Shown: positions 32,578-44,634 of the stretch, piece by piece
Position numbering within the stretch: position 1 is the first letter of the stretch
Layout: each line of letters starts with the position of its first letter
Assembly: GCF_034140825.1 (NCBI RefSeq)
Contig: NC_089043.1
Location: 25,991,501-26,055,500, forward strand
Direction: 5' to 3'
Source of the DNA: Oryza sativa Japonica Group
Taxonomy: Eukaryota > Streptophyta > Magnoliopsida > Poales > Poaceae
DNA: 64,000 nt
Made by a program: the position numbers and the translations under genes
The notes under the pieces: model-generated
What the model saw: only the letters and a program-made list of their open reading frames with translations
Told to the model about the DNA's origin: nothing
Database searches by the model: none

Positions 32578-34390
32578 CTACTCATGTAAAATGTAGGATT
32601 ACTACAAGAAAACTAATTATTCAGATCATACAAAAATACCAGCACTTTCTTTCTTGTCTGAAGTCTGAACTCGTTGGTTCTTGGGTGTCTGTACATTCTG
32701 GAAGAGGTGAGCTCCTCTGTTGAGGACCTTCCGATCAAACATCGAATGGTACAGATTGATTTGAGCGGAGCATTTGCAGAAAAAAGGAACTAGAATTACC
32801 CTGAATTACCTTTTCATCCATCAAGGTGGTTCTTTGAGGGCCACTATTTGCTCTCAGCTCTCACCGCTGCTGGCCATCATGGGGCTCCGTCTCCAGCTAC
32901 CATGATGGATTCTTCTGCTCCTCCCTGGCATTTGGGGAGCCCGATTGACGGTGGGCTGGGTGGGGTGTCAGCGTCCGCGGAAGTGTGCTCGTGGCATCTC
33001 ATCAGCTCGACTCAGGTCTAGGGCATAGAAAACGATTTTGATCAATTTAGATTGTTTATTTGTAGCGGTGAATGCAGAGATTTGTCGCTGGTATGCTGAT
33101 TAGTTGTATTGCACCTGTAACCTGTTTAAGCTTTGGGGTATATAGTGGACGCTTTCTGAAATCGCAAAGAAGGATCTCTCTAATAGAGTAATAGTAGTTC
33201 CCTAATTTTCCTGTTTTTTCTTCTTCTAGGTGTTAAAGTGCAGGATCAGATGGTGATATATGATAGAGAGAGATTTTATACCTGAAGTGACCATCAGACA
33301 TATCCAAGATGTTAGTATGTTACTACTATGAGCATAATGGAGAACTTCTGCCCAAAAGACTGAAGTTTTAGGACTGTTGCCTACAGGTTATTTGCTGTAT
33401 ACACGCAGAATTTCATCGTCTTCTGACGAACCAAAGTTGCTTCTTTCCATTGCTTGTAAGTTGTTACCTCTCAAAGATGTCATTTTTTTTTTCAATTCAT
33501 GCTTTGGTTTCAACATACATTCATAGGTTGATTCTGAATTTCTGATGCGGTTTCCGAACAAGGATATACTCATTATTGCATCTCAATATGTTTTTTCCTT
33601 CTCCCTAGCAATAGTCGCCCTTACGGTTCTACCTCCGCACTAGCTGAATGTTTATTCAGTCTACTATACTCAAGTCTGTTTCAGACTGTACCACTCCTAT
33701 ATAGTTCACTAAAAATCCTATTCATTACTCTCCATCCTGCTTTATTGATATATTAGTAAAGTCTACTATTTATTTTTTATGACAAATTAGCACTTCCAAA
33801 GTATTTCGCTAAAAAAATATCAATTGTCTTATTTGACGATGACAACGACTTAACTATCTTGAAACCTGAAACCAGTCAATGCCCATAGAAACTATGCAGA
33901 CCAAGAAGCATGGACTGAATGAATGATTCAATGCTATGACATGCTGCAGCTGAAACTACAAACATAAAACTCTAGGTATTGCAGAAACTGGAAACCAGGC
34001 AATGCCCACGGAAACTATGCAGACCAAAGAACATGGACTGAATCAATGATGAATGGTATGGCATGCTGGTGAAACTAAAAACAGAAAACTCTAGATATTG
34101 CAGCAAGTTGCCTGGAATGAACACCCATATGATCAAGATGGCTCGGATAGGAGCATCCAGTCTAGCTGAGGGTTCTACCAGTTCTGGGCACCACAGTACA
34201 AAGGGGACATGACCATTTGGCTGGTTGGTCCATAGGTTCTGATGCTTAAAGGCTACCTAGTTTTCAAGTCAGTACTACAGTACATCGCCAATCATCAAAC
34301 TAGTTGCAGAGGCTCCACCACTCAGCTAACAGCCGGTCACATTAAAATGTCCTCACCGTCTCCTACTGCAACAATTACACGGCAACATTC
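32578..34390. other. left-arm spacer of the inverted duplication
   Basis: No gene supported. The sequence from about 33600 to 34250 (for example CAAGTTGCCTGGAATGAACA and GGACATGACCATTTGGCTGG) is matched on the opposite strand at about 57660-58100, marking it as part of the duplicated arm. Confidence 0.7.
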
Positions 34391-34461
34391 ATGGCTTTGT
34401 CTCCTCTGGTCCCGCCCTCCACTTGGGTTGCCCATGCACTGGCCTCTCTTCACCTATAAAT
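34391..34461 (+). promoter_or_regulatory. SAUR promoter: ATGGCTTTGTCTCC motif and TATA box
   Basis: TGTCTC at 34398-34403 and TATAAAT at 34455-34461 are intact although the gene they serve has a premature stop. Confidence 0.7.
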
Positions 34462-34572
34462 CCATCGCCTTCTCAACACAACCACTTCATCTGCAAACAG
34501 CATAGCAATCTAAGCATCTCTAATTCACACCTTCAGAACAAAAGTTCATTTAGCGAAGAACACAACAGAATC

Positions 34573-35001
34573 ATGATCAGTTCAAGGAAGCTTGCTCAAT
34601 TGGCCAAGAAGTGGCAGATGATGGTGGCATCCAGTGGGCGGCAGACTGCAAACATCGATGGATGCTGCAGCACAGCCACAGTGTATGTTGCAGATAAGGG
34701 CCATTGCGTGTTGTACACCACTGATGGGGCAAGGTTCGAGGTTCCACTGATGTACCTCAACACGGTGGTCTTCTGTGAGCTCTTAAGGATGTCTCAAGAG
34801 GAGTTTGGCTTCACAAGCGACTACAAAATCACATTGCCCTATGATGCCGCAGTGATGGAGTACGTGATGTGTTTGATTAGGAGAGACGCCTCTGAGGAGG
34901 TTTAGAGGGCACTCCTGAGTTCCATAGTTAGGCCATGTCATAACACTAGTTGTGTGGTTCCACCAATGAGACTCAATCAGCAATTTGCTGTTTGCAGATA
35001 G
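34573..35001 (+). pseudogene. SAUR with premature stop, left arm copy 2
   Basis: From [15 protein letters not shown] the frame runs through the full SAUR core ([56 protein letters not shown]) and then meets TAG at 34903-34905, giving 110 residues. The same frame continues cleanly to RALLSSIVRPC and NQQFAVCR with a second stop at 34999-35001. The mirror copy at 56906-57331 has GAG at this position, so one G-to-T change made the stop. LPYDA replaces LPCDA. A product without the last 32 residues might still fold around the core, so a working truncated protein is possible. Confidence 0.9.
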
Positions 35002-36151
35002 TATGTATGGTTTTTGTTCAGTCCGATGTAAATTATCAGGATTATAAGATATGAGACAAAGATACAAACTTTTCCTAACAGTCCAGTTCAACATTTTTTT
35101 CCCGAAGAGTATTTTCCGCTGATTATTCTTATCAGTATCGTTTTCCCTGTTAGGTGTTACAGATACGATGCGAGCAGTTTGCTAACTGAATTATCCATTG
35201 ATGAATTTTTAAAGATTTTCTTAATGTTGAATAAAATATATATCTAGGAATTTACGTGGCAAACATTGATGAAAATAAACGACGATAGGGGCTTCACAAT
35301 TGTGTTGGAGCCACTCTTTTCTTTCCTTTATTATTTTCTTTATCCTTTTTTCTCCCCTGTAAGTTTTTCATCCAATGGATGAAATTAACAGCTCTCATGC
35401 TATGTCTCAGAAAGATATATGATTGACTCAAGTCTTATTGATAAACTTGGTCCAGTAGGACCATCCTAACTCAATGATAGCACCAGCGAGTCTTAGTCCT
35501 GGAGGTCATATGGGAAAAGAGCAATTTTACGGTCCTTGAGAAGATACCATGAGGTACCAAAAATTTAGTGTAAAATTTGGTACCTCACAGTACCTAGGTA
35601 CCAAGAGATACCAAATTTATAATAGAAAAAGTGGTACCTCATGATATTTCCTCAAGAACCGTAAAATTGCTCTATGGGAAAAAGTATAGGAAGAAACAAC
35701 GAAATGGAGTTCACATGAGATGTTGCTAGCCAAATAGTCCATCTTCTAAACAGGCAATGTGACATTGTTGAGAAAATTCTTATTTTTTTAGACCACTGAA
35801 TGCATTTAATCTGGCAGTTCAGGAAAAACGCGTTATGGGCATGAAGTCCTCTCAACCAAGGGCCACTTTTGGATATTTTAAACATGATACAATTAAATAC
35901 CTAATATATTTGATATCTCATTGCAGACTCAGAAATGGCACTGACCCTGAAATATGGACCCAGGCTACATGCGGTCCTCATGAGGCATGCGTCTTGGACA
36001 CCAAAACAGGTCAGTATAGCCACACAATGTGGTGTCCATACATCCACGAACTATTTTTGTGGTATGGCTCAAGCATGTACTTAACTGATGGCCCTAGAGA
36101 AATCTAATCAGAACCACATTCCTGGCCTTGAAACATTGCATGTTCTGAGCT
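35002..36151. other. left-arm spacer of the inverted duplication
   Basis: No gene supported. Blocks such as the one around CTATGTCTCAGAAAGATATATGA (about 35400) and the run at 35690-35830 recur inverted at about 56220-56500, confirming the duplication. A short hairpin-like pair (GTACCTCA... near 35535 and 35640) lies in the left arm only. Confidence 0.7.
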
Positions 36152-36228
36152 CATGGCAGTGTCCTTTGCCAGCTTGCACTGATAGTTGCACTTAAACCTC
36201 ATGCCTCTCTTTCCCCTCACCTATAAAT
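36152..36228 (+). promoter_or_regulatory. SAUR promoter: CATGGCAGTGTCCTTTGCC motif and TATA box
   Basis: The motif lies at 36152-36170 and TATAAAT at 36222-36228. The TGTC core is kept but not the full TGTCTC. Confidence 0.7.
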
Positions 36229-36330
36229 CCATCATTTTAGAACCACCACTTCATCCACAAGCTAAACACAACTCCTAGCTGAATACCACCTCGTACAAAA
36301 AATTTCAGGCAAGAAAGAAAGAGAGCAACC

Positions 36331-36765
36331 ATGATCAGTGCCAAGAGACTCGCTCAAATGGTGAAGAAGTGGCAAAGAATGGCAGCCTTCGGCAGGAAGA
36401 GACTTACATGGACGGCGCCCAAAGCAACCGATAAATGCTGCAGTTCTGTGGCAGTGAAGGGCCATTGCATCATGTACACCGCCGATGGGAGGCGGTTCGA
36501 GGTCCCGTTGGCGTTCCTCGCCACGACGATCTTCGCAGAGCTCCTCAGGATCTCTCAGGAGGAGTTCGGCTTCACAAGCGATGGAGGGATCACATTGCCT
36601 TGTGATGCAGAGGTTATGGAGTATGTCATGTGCTTGCTCAAAAGAAATGCATCAGAAGAAGTTGTCAGGGCATTCCTGAGCACCATTGTGAAGCCTTGCC
36701 ACTATGGGAGTGGCTTTGCACAATCCTTGGGATTTGTCCAACAAGTAGCAGCTTCTAGCTTCTGA
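36331..36765 (+). CDS. SAUR family protein (144 aa), left arm copy 3
   Basis: It starts [27 protein letters not shown]. The core at about residues 46-109 reads [45 protein letters not shown] and [12 protein letters not shown]. The tail [14 protein letters not shown] lacks the near-terminal Cys seen in most members. Its mirror partner is the minus-strand gene at 55270-55704, with the same unusual tail and the same AELL variation, so these two form their own subgroup. Confidence 0.95.
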   Translation: MISAKRLAQMVKKWQRMAAFGRKRLTWTAPKATDKCCSSVAVKGHCIMYTADGRRFEVPLAFLATTIFAELLRISQEEFGFTSDGGITLPCDAEVMEYVMCLLKRNASEEVVRAFLSTIVKPCHYGSGFAQSLGFVQQVAASSF

Positions 36766-38260
36766 CAAATTATGTAGAGTTAATCTTTTTCATTTTTCTT
36801 CTTCTGAATGATGTAAATATGGAGACATGAAGTCAGAAATAGAAATTGCAAGTATTCACATCAAAGGAACAAGTTCGTTCTCTGTTTTTTTCTTAACTGA
36901 AGTTGTTTGTTACTCCTGAGTTCTGGAAGTCTGTATGTTTTCTAATCAAAGCTCAGGTTATGTGGCCAAGGAGTATTTTTTTTATTGCATAAGAGATGCT
37001 GTACATGCTTTGGACTAGACCAACGATATGGTATATTGATTCGTGCAGGTAGTTCAGAAATTTCTGGATACTATTGTACAGGTGAAGATAGAAAAATGAT
37101 GGAAGCAAACAGTCAAGGAAAGCTATCCAGTGCTACTGTGCTAGCAGTCAAAATTTGAAACACAGCTTGCCAACAAGTCATGTTCAGAATGTTCAGAACC
37201 ATGTATGGATGTACATTATCCTGAAATCCTCCTTGGCCTAAAAATGCAGATAAAAATAATTGAAGCTCTGAATCCTTGGTCGTCTTGCATTCCTAGGTGA
37301 TGTAAACTGTAACATGTTCGGATAGGAACTGGAACAAGTAATGCCGCAAAATTACGATCTCAAAATTTAACATCTTAAATGGAAAACAGGCCGTGTAGTA
37401 AAAAAAGATCTCAAAATGAAAGTTTAAATGAAAAATAATGTACACTGATTCAAGAACAAAACATGCCAAATGGGTAAACACAGATGGCCTGGCATTCCTC
37501 TCAATCAGGCAAAAGGAGAGGGAAATATGGCATTCTAGCAAGAGGTATATTACTTTTTATGGATAAGGGTTCTTGCAAAAAATGTTGTACTGAGAAAGCT
37601 CAGCTACAACAAGAAACATCATATGCAAATGCAACACATGCAGGCTGAGAAGTCGAATACGACATCAGAGCCGGCTTTCTTCAGCTTCTAGAAACGTGAT
37701 TCAAATGATTATTCAGGTACAATAATCTTACGATACAATATCCTTTCAAAAAAGAAATACTCAACAATAATCCTCCAAAAGAAATAAAGTGCGAGAAAGA
37801 ACAAAATGGACACCACATTAGATGTTGGAGGGAAAAAAAGGGGAAATCAGACCATGTGCTGGACTAGACTTCTTCTTATGGATGTTCAGAAACAACATAT
37901 CAGGGATTTAGGGGTGTGAGCAATGCATATCACAATTCCAAGGCTGCATTCAGAGCACCAATTTAGGTAACTGAGAGCACCACAAGCAGTATATAGTACT
38001 GAATCTAAGAGCCACCGGTATTCCAATAGAAACTGAAAATGATGGGTTCAATTAACATGTTCTCCTCACGCGGCCTGTTCCCAACGCTGTTCAGTATGGC
38101 AGTCACCCTTTTTTTTTTATTTTGAAACGAAGTATGGCAGCCACGAAATGATTGAAATCAACTGGCTCTTACTACTATCGGTTCCAGCATGCACCGAAAA
38201 CTTGCTCCCATCAAAATCTGATACAAATCAATCATACCGCGACATCGCACACACCATTCC
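36766..38260. other. left-arm spacer of the inverted duplication
   Basis: No gene supported. Matching sequence lies inverted at about 53967-55269. Confidence 0.65.
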
Positions 38261-38330
38261 CATGGCCTTGTCCCTTGCCAACTAATCTCAATGACATCTG
38301 TACTGCGCCTCTGCTCCATGGCCTATAAAT
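38261..38330 (+). promoter_or_regulatory. SAUR promoter: CATGGCCTTGTCCCTTGCC motif and TATA box
   Basis: The motif lies at 38261-38279 and TATAAAT at 38324-38330, about 120 bp before the ATG. Confidence 0.75.
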
Positions 38331-38447
38331 TCAGCATCTAGCAGACTGAGCACCATCACATTTCATCAACTCATCCACAAAGCGGGCATCGCACTTCATA
38401 GTACATCTCATCAGATTTCCAGCTGAAACCAAGATCAACAATCAACC

Positions 38448-38873
38448 ATGATCAGTGCCAGGAGACTTGCTCAACTGGCCAAGAAGTGGCAGAGGATGGC
38501 GGCACTTGAAAGGAAGAGGCTCACAATGAAAGCCAAAGAAAATGAAGAGTGCTGCACATCTGTAGCAGGCAAGGGCCACTGTGTCATGTACACAGCGGAC
38601 GGGAGCCGATTCGAGGTCCCGTTGGCGTACCTCGGCACTGCAGTCTTCAGTGAGCTCCTCAGGATGTCACAGGAGGAGTTTGGTTTCACGAGCGATGGCA
38701 GGATCATGTTGCCTTGTGATGCTGTGGTAATGGAGTATGCCATGTGCTTGCTCAAGAGAAATGCTTCAGCTGAGGTGGAGAAAGCATTGCTGAGCTCCAT
38801 GGTGGCACCTTGCCACTACACCGGTTGTATGGTGCCAACCGTTGGAGTCAACCAGCATATTTCTTGCTTGTAG
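38448..38873 (+). CDS. SAUR family protein (141 aa), left arm copy 4
   Basis: It starts [27 protein letters not shown]. The core at about residues 44-107 reads [45 protein letters not shown] and [12 protein letters not shown], and the tail is VGVNQHISCL. ALERKR replaces the ALGRKR of its relatives. It pairs with the minus-strand gene at 53372-53797 and is also the closest relative of the tandem trio at 42.7-46.6 kb. The 3' UTR carries GGATC...ACAGTTAGATGTA (38931-38958), similar to a DST instability element. Confidence 0.95.
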   Translation: MISARRLAQLAKKWQRMAALERKRLTMKAKENEECCTSVAGKGHCVMYTADGSRFEVPLAYLGTAVFSELLRMSQEEFGFTSDGRIMLPCDAVVMEYAMCLLKRNASAEVEKALLSSMVAPCHYTGCMVPTVGVNQHISCL

Positions 38874-39091
38874 TTTCCTGAAGAAGAGCCAAGTCTTCTC
38901 CTGTAGTTCTATTATATCTGTATTATACCTGGATCAGTTTAGAACAGTTAGATGTAGGTAATAGAAAGAGGAAAATTGCCATGTAAGCCTTTCAATATTG
39001 CAAGCAATCAAAGAAAACGTCCAGCCAACATATGCTGTCATTTTTTTCCTTAAATTGATGTTGCACAGAGGAATGAATTGCATTCTCTTAT

Positions 39092-41097
39092 TGAAAGGAC
39101 CTTGATGTCGCCTAGAGGGGGGGGTGAATAGGCGATTTTTAAAATAAATGCGGAAGCTAAAACAAAACAGGGTCGGATTGTCTGATATCAGGTCGGATAG
39201 TCCTATGTGATCGGATAGTCTGAATTGAGATCAGACTATCTGACCTGCACAACAACAATACAAACAAGAGAACAACCTAAGAGATCTAGATTCAATCCAC
39301 AAGCAAAGAGGTGAGCTCAACCAACAACAATATTAGCATGGCACAAAGCAATGCAACAAGAAGGTAAAGAGAGTGAGGATATCACCGAGGTTTATGCGCC
39401 GATGTATTTCCCGGAGTTCAAATCCTTGAGGGGATTCTAGTCTCCGTTGAGGGGCTCGCAAAGAGCCGGGTCTTTTTCAACCCTATCCTCGTGAGGTTGC
39501 ACAAATGCACTCCTCCTTCCACTAAGGGTATCTCTTTCCTTGCGGAGGCGAGATCCGGACTTCACAAACTTCTCTTGGCCAACCACACGTAGATCAGTGG
39601 CCCAAGAACGACACCTAGCCATCTAGGAGTCCTCAACCTCCAAGAGTAATAAACACCACACAACTCTTGGACAAATCCTAGTGCTCAAGATCAAAAGAAA
39701 CACACACTAGACTCCCAAACTCCAAATCCACACACAAAGATCCAAGTCACAAAGAACAAGGGGGATTTGAGATAGAGAGGGAGAGAGCTCAAAGATCCAA
39801 AGCACTTAGCACAAAGCTCAACCCAAAACAAGATTTAAATGAAATGAGTTTGGGCAACCCTAGAAAAGGGGTTGGTGGGGGGTTTATATAGATCCCCCCA
39901 AAATGTGACCGTTGGTGGGGAATCTTTCAGCCCACGTCGGATAGTCCGATATAAGATCGGATAGTCCGATATTTTAAACCTCCAAGGCAACAAGAAACAG
40001 AGAACGAAGTTCCATGAAATTTCAGACTTTCCGAGACATCGGACTATCTAATGTTAAATCGGAGTATCTGATATTTTAGAAGCAAAAACTTTGTCCTCAA
40101 ACAGAGACTCAAGTTCCATGAAATTTCGGAGTCTCTTTATCATCGGACTATCTGATCCAACATCGGATACTCCGACACTTAGAAAAACTCACTCGAAAGG
40201 ATTTTTCAAACAAAGACAGAGAGTGAAGTTCTGTGAAAAATCGGATAGTTCGATACATCGGATAGTCTGATTTCAAATCGGATAGTCTGATGTTGCTCAA
40301 GTAAAAATGCAATAACTTTTTACTCCGAACTCCGATTTCGAAGATCTTGGACTCTATGGAAAGCTAGTTTCGTGGGCTATCAAACCCAACATAAAACATG
40401 GTCCAAAACCTTCAAGAGATGTTGAAAAACTTGCAAAGAAACCCGGTGTAAGTGTTGTGACAAGTGAAACAACTCGGGATTAAAAATTTTGGCTTAGGTT
40501 TTTCAACTCACACAAACATGAAGCATTTTGAGCACTAGTATTCAACCAATTATATGCATGTGGTATCCCTCTTAATAGTACGGCATCCTAAACTCAAATT
40601 TAAAAAGTAAAGTTATACCAGTAGGAGTACCTTCACACCATATTGATTCTTCACTTGGAGGGTTACCAACGTCAAAGTCATTTGATCATCGGGAAGATCT
40701 CATCTTCTTGATCTTTGACATTTTATCTTCCATTTCTCAAATGATTAATGTGGATAATCCATGGCTTCAAATGGCCTCGCACAGTTCATCACGACACAGT
40801 CTTCACTCGCCCTTCACCACCGGTTTCGGTTCGTCGGCGCCAAGCCCCTTGCTTGCCCTTCACCACCGCATGGTCCATCGCAACTGAGTGTCGCTTGCGC
40901 TTCACCGTCTTGCCATAGGTAGTCACTTCATACCCGCATCTTCAATATCTTCTCTTTAATTCCCATCCATCGATAAGTCCATTTCCTAGCTTCTTCATCG
41001 GACTAATCACTTGCTTATACACTCAATAAGTGCATTAGTCCCTTAATCGTTTGTCATCAATAAACCAAAACCCACTAGGGGCATAGATGCTCTTTCA
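39092..41097 (-). mobile_element. solo LTR of a retrotransposon, 5-bp target duplication CTTAT
   Basis: A 2006-bp sequence with TG...CA ends (TGAAAG...CTTTCA) is flanked by CTTAT on both sides (39087-39091 and 41098-41102). No internal coding region is present, so it is a solo LTR left by recombination between the two LTRs. Strand is a guess from the GATGTCGCC...GGTGAATAGGCG end, which I recall from grass LTRs. The motif TCGGATAGTC(T/C)GAT repeats many times inside. Superfamily cannot be told from the LTR alone. It sits only in the left arm of the inverted duplication, so it is younger than that duplication or was lost from the other arm. Confidence 0.85.
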
Positions 41098-42529
41098 CTT
41101 ATGTTACATGAAATTGTTTACTGCAGAGTATTATCAAAAGTGTCTGTACAATCTACTATGCGCTTCTGATAAAACAAAAATGAAATGGTAAGGTGGCACA
41201 ATTTTGAAATAATGACTTAAGTAATGTAAAAATCAGAAATAACAAGGACTTGAAGTAATGTAAAACTCATAATTAGGTCGCACAAACAACATTAACATTG
41301 AATCGTTGGATAAAGATTTCAGAGGGCCATTACAGATCAGAAGTAATAAGGACTTTAAGTAATGTAAAAATCATGACAGACGGAGACCCAATTATTTTCA
41401 ATCAGTAGTAAAAGGCCGACTTTTGGAGAAAACCATGTGATGATGCTTAGCTGCTATCAGAATAAATATTAAAATGTTGTTGAAGTTATAACTTTTTAAA
41501 GAAGCCAATGTGTCATCCATCATAATCATAAGACTGGTCATTTTTTTCCTTCACAATTTCCAGCAAAATTTTCCATACCATGGTTTGCACCTGGTTGTAG
41601 ACCCATAGGAAAGCCCAGCTACCCAGGGAAGATGCCGAGAACTCAATGCCACATGTGATGCTACAAACCAGGCAGCCCATCAATCAGAATTATGTAGGCT
41701 GCACTGTTCAACAGTTGCACACAATGATCAGTTAATGTGGTCCTTTTCACACCAAATCAAAATTTTAAGAGGTTATTCAAGTCCAATAGAGACAACTTCT
41801 CATCTGTTAATTGCAGAACCAAGTGCTACCCATCCCTGTCATGCAGTCTCAGTTGTGTTGCATTTCAAAGTACAAAAACAGGAAGCCGCAATCAATCTGA
41901 ATTCTGAAATATTTATTAGCTCCAATAAACACAAGCAAATAATTTTTACTCCCACAAAATATGCCAGGCATATGGAAGCAGAGAAATGGGCTCATTTTTT
42001 ATAATATTATTCCATCATTTCAATCTTGGAAGGCCTTGTTCGCCAAAGAAATTCTTCTACATCTGTGTAGAATGAAGGATCCTTTAAAGCAATCTGTTTT
42101 TGATTGGTTACAAACTTTGTAGCTTTAAGATCTTGCTGTATGTAAACCTCTGTAAATATTTTCTGCTTTAATGAAAATACACTGCTACGCAAAGCCCTGG
42201 CAGTTTTCCAAGTCAAAAAAAATATGCCAAGCATGATGGAATCCGCCAATAAAAAGCTGGACCAGAGGTGCCCTCACCATACTTCTCTGCTATTATCTCA
42301 TTGCACAATAGTTGATGGAACTGCCCCTCACGCCGTCACAACATGGACCCAATTAAACATGGGGTCCTCGTGTTCCTCATTCACTAAACATGTCAGTATG
42401 TCACTCTGGCATCAAGTGCATATAGCGGTGTGTGCAGAACTCAACCACTAAGACATGCATGTAGCAAACACTTGTCCCTATCAAAATCTAATTCAACCAG
42501 TTGCACTCAGCATTTGCATGTTGCGGTAT
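41098..42529. other. spacer made of SAUR unit sequence
   Basis: No gene supported. It continues the left arm after the solo LTR: GTACAATCTA...CTTCTGATA and TTTTCCATACCATGGTTTGC recur in each spacer up to 47.8 kb and inverted at 52.6-53.2 kb. The block GGTTGTAGACCCATAGGAAAGCCCAG marks each tandem unit (about 41590, 43745, 45712 and, diverged, 47710). Confidence 0.7.
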
Positions 42530-42603
42530 CATGGCCCTGTCCCTTGCTGATACTTCTGGCCAACCTAGACACTCGCACACCATCATTTCCCCCATCTATA
42601 AAT
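42530..42603 (+). promoter_or_regulatory. SAUR promoter: CATGGCCCTGTCCCTTGC motif and TATA box
   Basis: The motif lies at 42530-42547 and TATAAAT at 42597-42603. Near-identical blocks precede the next two genes. Confidence 0.75.
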
Positions 42604-42720
42604 TCAGACTAGCTATCTCAATATCATCAGTTCATCAGCTCCTCCAGAGACAGAAACTGAGAATCACACCTTATAGCATACCTATTCATATTTTCAGCTG
42701 AAAAAACCAGCCAACCAACC

Positions 42721-43143
42721 ATGATCAGCGCCAAGAGACTGGTTCAATTGGCAAAGTGGCAGAGGATGGCAGCCCTTGGAAGGAAGAGGATCATGGGAAA
42801 GGCCCAAGAAACTGAAGAATGCTCCACTTCTGTAGCAGTCAAGGGCCACTGCGTCATGTACACAGCTGATGGGAGGCGGTTTGAGGTCCCATTGGCGTAC
42901 CTTGGCACAGTGGTCTTCAGTGAACTCCTGAGGATGTCCCAGGAGGAGTTTGGCTTCACAAGCGACGGGAGAATTGTGTTGCCTTGTGATGCTGCAGAAA
43001 TGGAGTATGCCATGTGCTTGCTCAAGAGGAATCCATCGGTCGAGGTGGTGGATGCATTGCTCAGCTCTATGCTGATACGTTGCCACTGCACTGGTAGTAT
43101 GGTGCCAACTGTCGGAGTCAACCAGCAAATTTCCTGCTTGTAG
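42721..43143 (+). CDS. SAUR family protein (140 aa), tandem trio copy 1
   Basis: It starts [26 protein letters not shown]; one Lys codon of the usual AKKW is missing. The core at about residues 43-106 reads [45 protein letters not shown] and [12 protein letters not shown]. It ends STVG-type VGVNQQISCL. EMEY replaces VMEY, a change shared by all three tandem copies. The repeat unit to the next copy is about 1.91 kb. Confidence 0.95.
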   Translation: MISAKRLVQLAKWQRMAALGRKRIMGKAQETEECSTSVAVKGHCVMYTADGRRFEVPLAYLGTVVFSELLRMSQEEFGFTSDGRIVLPCDAAEMEYAMCLLKRNPSVEVVDALLSSMLIRCHCTGSMVPTVGVNQQISCL

Positions 43144-44427
43144 CTTCCTGAAGAAGAGCCATATGGCTTGCCCTGTAATTGTAAATTATTATGTATTATA
43201 TCTGGACCAATTCAAAACAGTTAGATGTAGCTAATAGGAAGAGGAAAATTGCACTGTAAATCCTTTCGATCTTGCAAGCAATCAAGAAACACGCAGTCAG
43301 CATATGCATCCATTTTTTCCATTAAATTATTGTTGCATACAGGTTAACAGTATGATTGCACATATTTCATACGAGAATTGCTGACTGCACAGAGTACTCT
43401 CACAACAAGTCTGTACAATCTGTTCTGCAGTTCTGATATAGTAGTGAGGAAATGAAATGATCAGGTGGCACAAACAGTAATAAGACCATTAAGAATCATA
43501 AATAATGACTGAAGTAATGTGAAATTAACAGAATGGAAGGAGATAAATCATTTTAAGTCAGCAGTAAACAGCTGATTTTGGAGAAAAAACATGATGTTTA
43601 GCCTCTACCATAATAAAATGTTGTTGAAGATATAACCTTTAAAGAAGGCAGTAGCCAGTAGGCCTGAACATGCTCAAAGGCATAAGAGTACTCCATTTTT
43701 CTTTTCACTTTTTTCATCTAAATTTTCCACACCACTGTTTGCTGCTGGTTGTAGACCCACAGGAAAGCCCAGGGAAGATGCTGAGAACTCGATACCACAT
43801 GAGATGCTGCAAATCAGATAGGCCATCAATCAGAATTAGATAAGACACACTGTTCAGCAAGTTGCACACAATGATCAGTTAGCGTGCCCCCTTTCACACC
43901 TAATCAAATAGTTAATCAGGCTATACAAGTACAGAGTACACACGCAAATCCAATGGAGGCGACTTCTCATCTGCTAAATAAAGACTACTGATTGCTGAAT
44001 CATAAGTGCTAGACATCCATGTCCTGTAGTCTCCATTGTGTTGTACTGTGAAGTACAAAAATAGGATGCCCAATCATTTTGAAATATTTGGATTGTGCAA
44101 TAAACATAAGGAGATAATCATTCACTCTCATCAGAAGATGCCGAACAAAATGGAACACATCAATACAAAGCTGGACCAGACTACCAGAGGTGCCTTCACC
44201 ATACCTGTCTGCTATTATCTCATTGCACAATAGTGGATGTAACTGCCACTCACGCCACCACATGTTGAACCCAATTAGCATGGGGTCCTCATGCCCCTCA
44301 TCCACTAAACATGTCACAATGGCATCCGGTGTGCTGAACTCAACCACCAAGACATGCATGCAGCAAACACTTGTCCCCATCAAAATCTAGTTCGATTAGT
44401 TAAACTCAGCATCACATGTTGCAGTAT
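43144..44427. other. tandem-unit spacer
   Basis: No gene supported. It is highly similar to 41098-42529 and 45060-46371. The 3' UTR copy of the DST-like element is at 43203-43230. Confidence 0.7.
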
Positions 44428-44514
44428 CATGGCCCTGTCCCTTGCTGATACGCCTGACCGACATCGACGATGGCATGCTTCACTGGCATGATATCATTTC
44501 CCTCATCTATAAAT
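44428..44514 (+). promoter_or_regulatory. SAUR promoter: CATGGCCCTGTCCCTTGC motif and TATA box
   Basis: The motif lies at 44428-44445 and TATAAAT at 44508-44514, intact ahead of a frameshifted gene. Confidence 0.7.
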
Positions 44515-44634
44515 TCAGAGACTAGCTATCTCAGTATCATCAGTTGATCAGTTCGTTTGGAGTCAGAAACTGAGCATCACACTTCATACCATAGCTATTC
44601 AAATTTCCAGCTGAAAAAAACCTACCAATCAACC

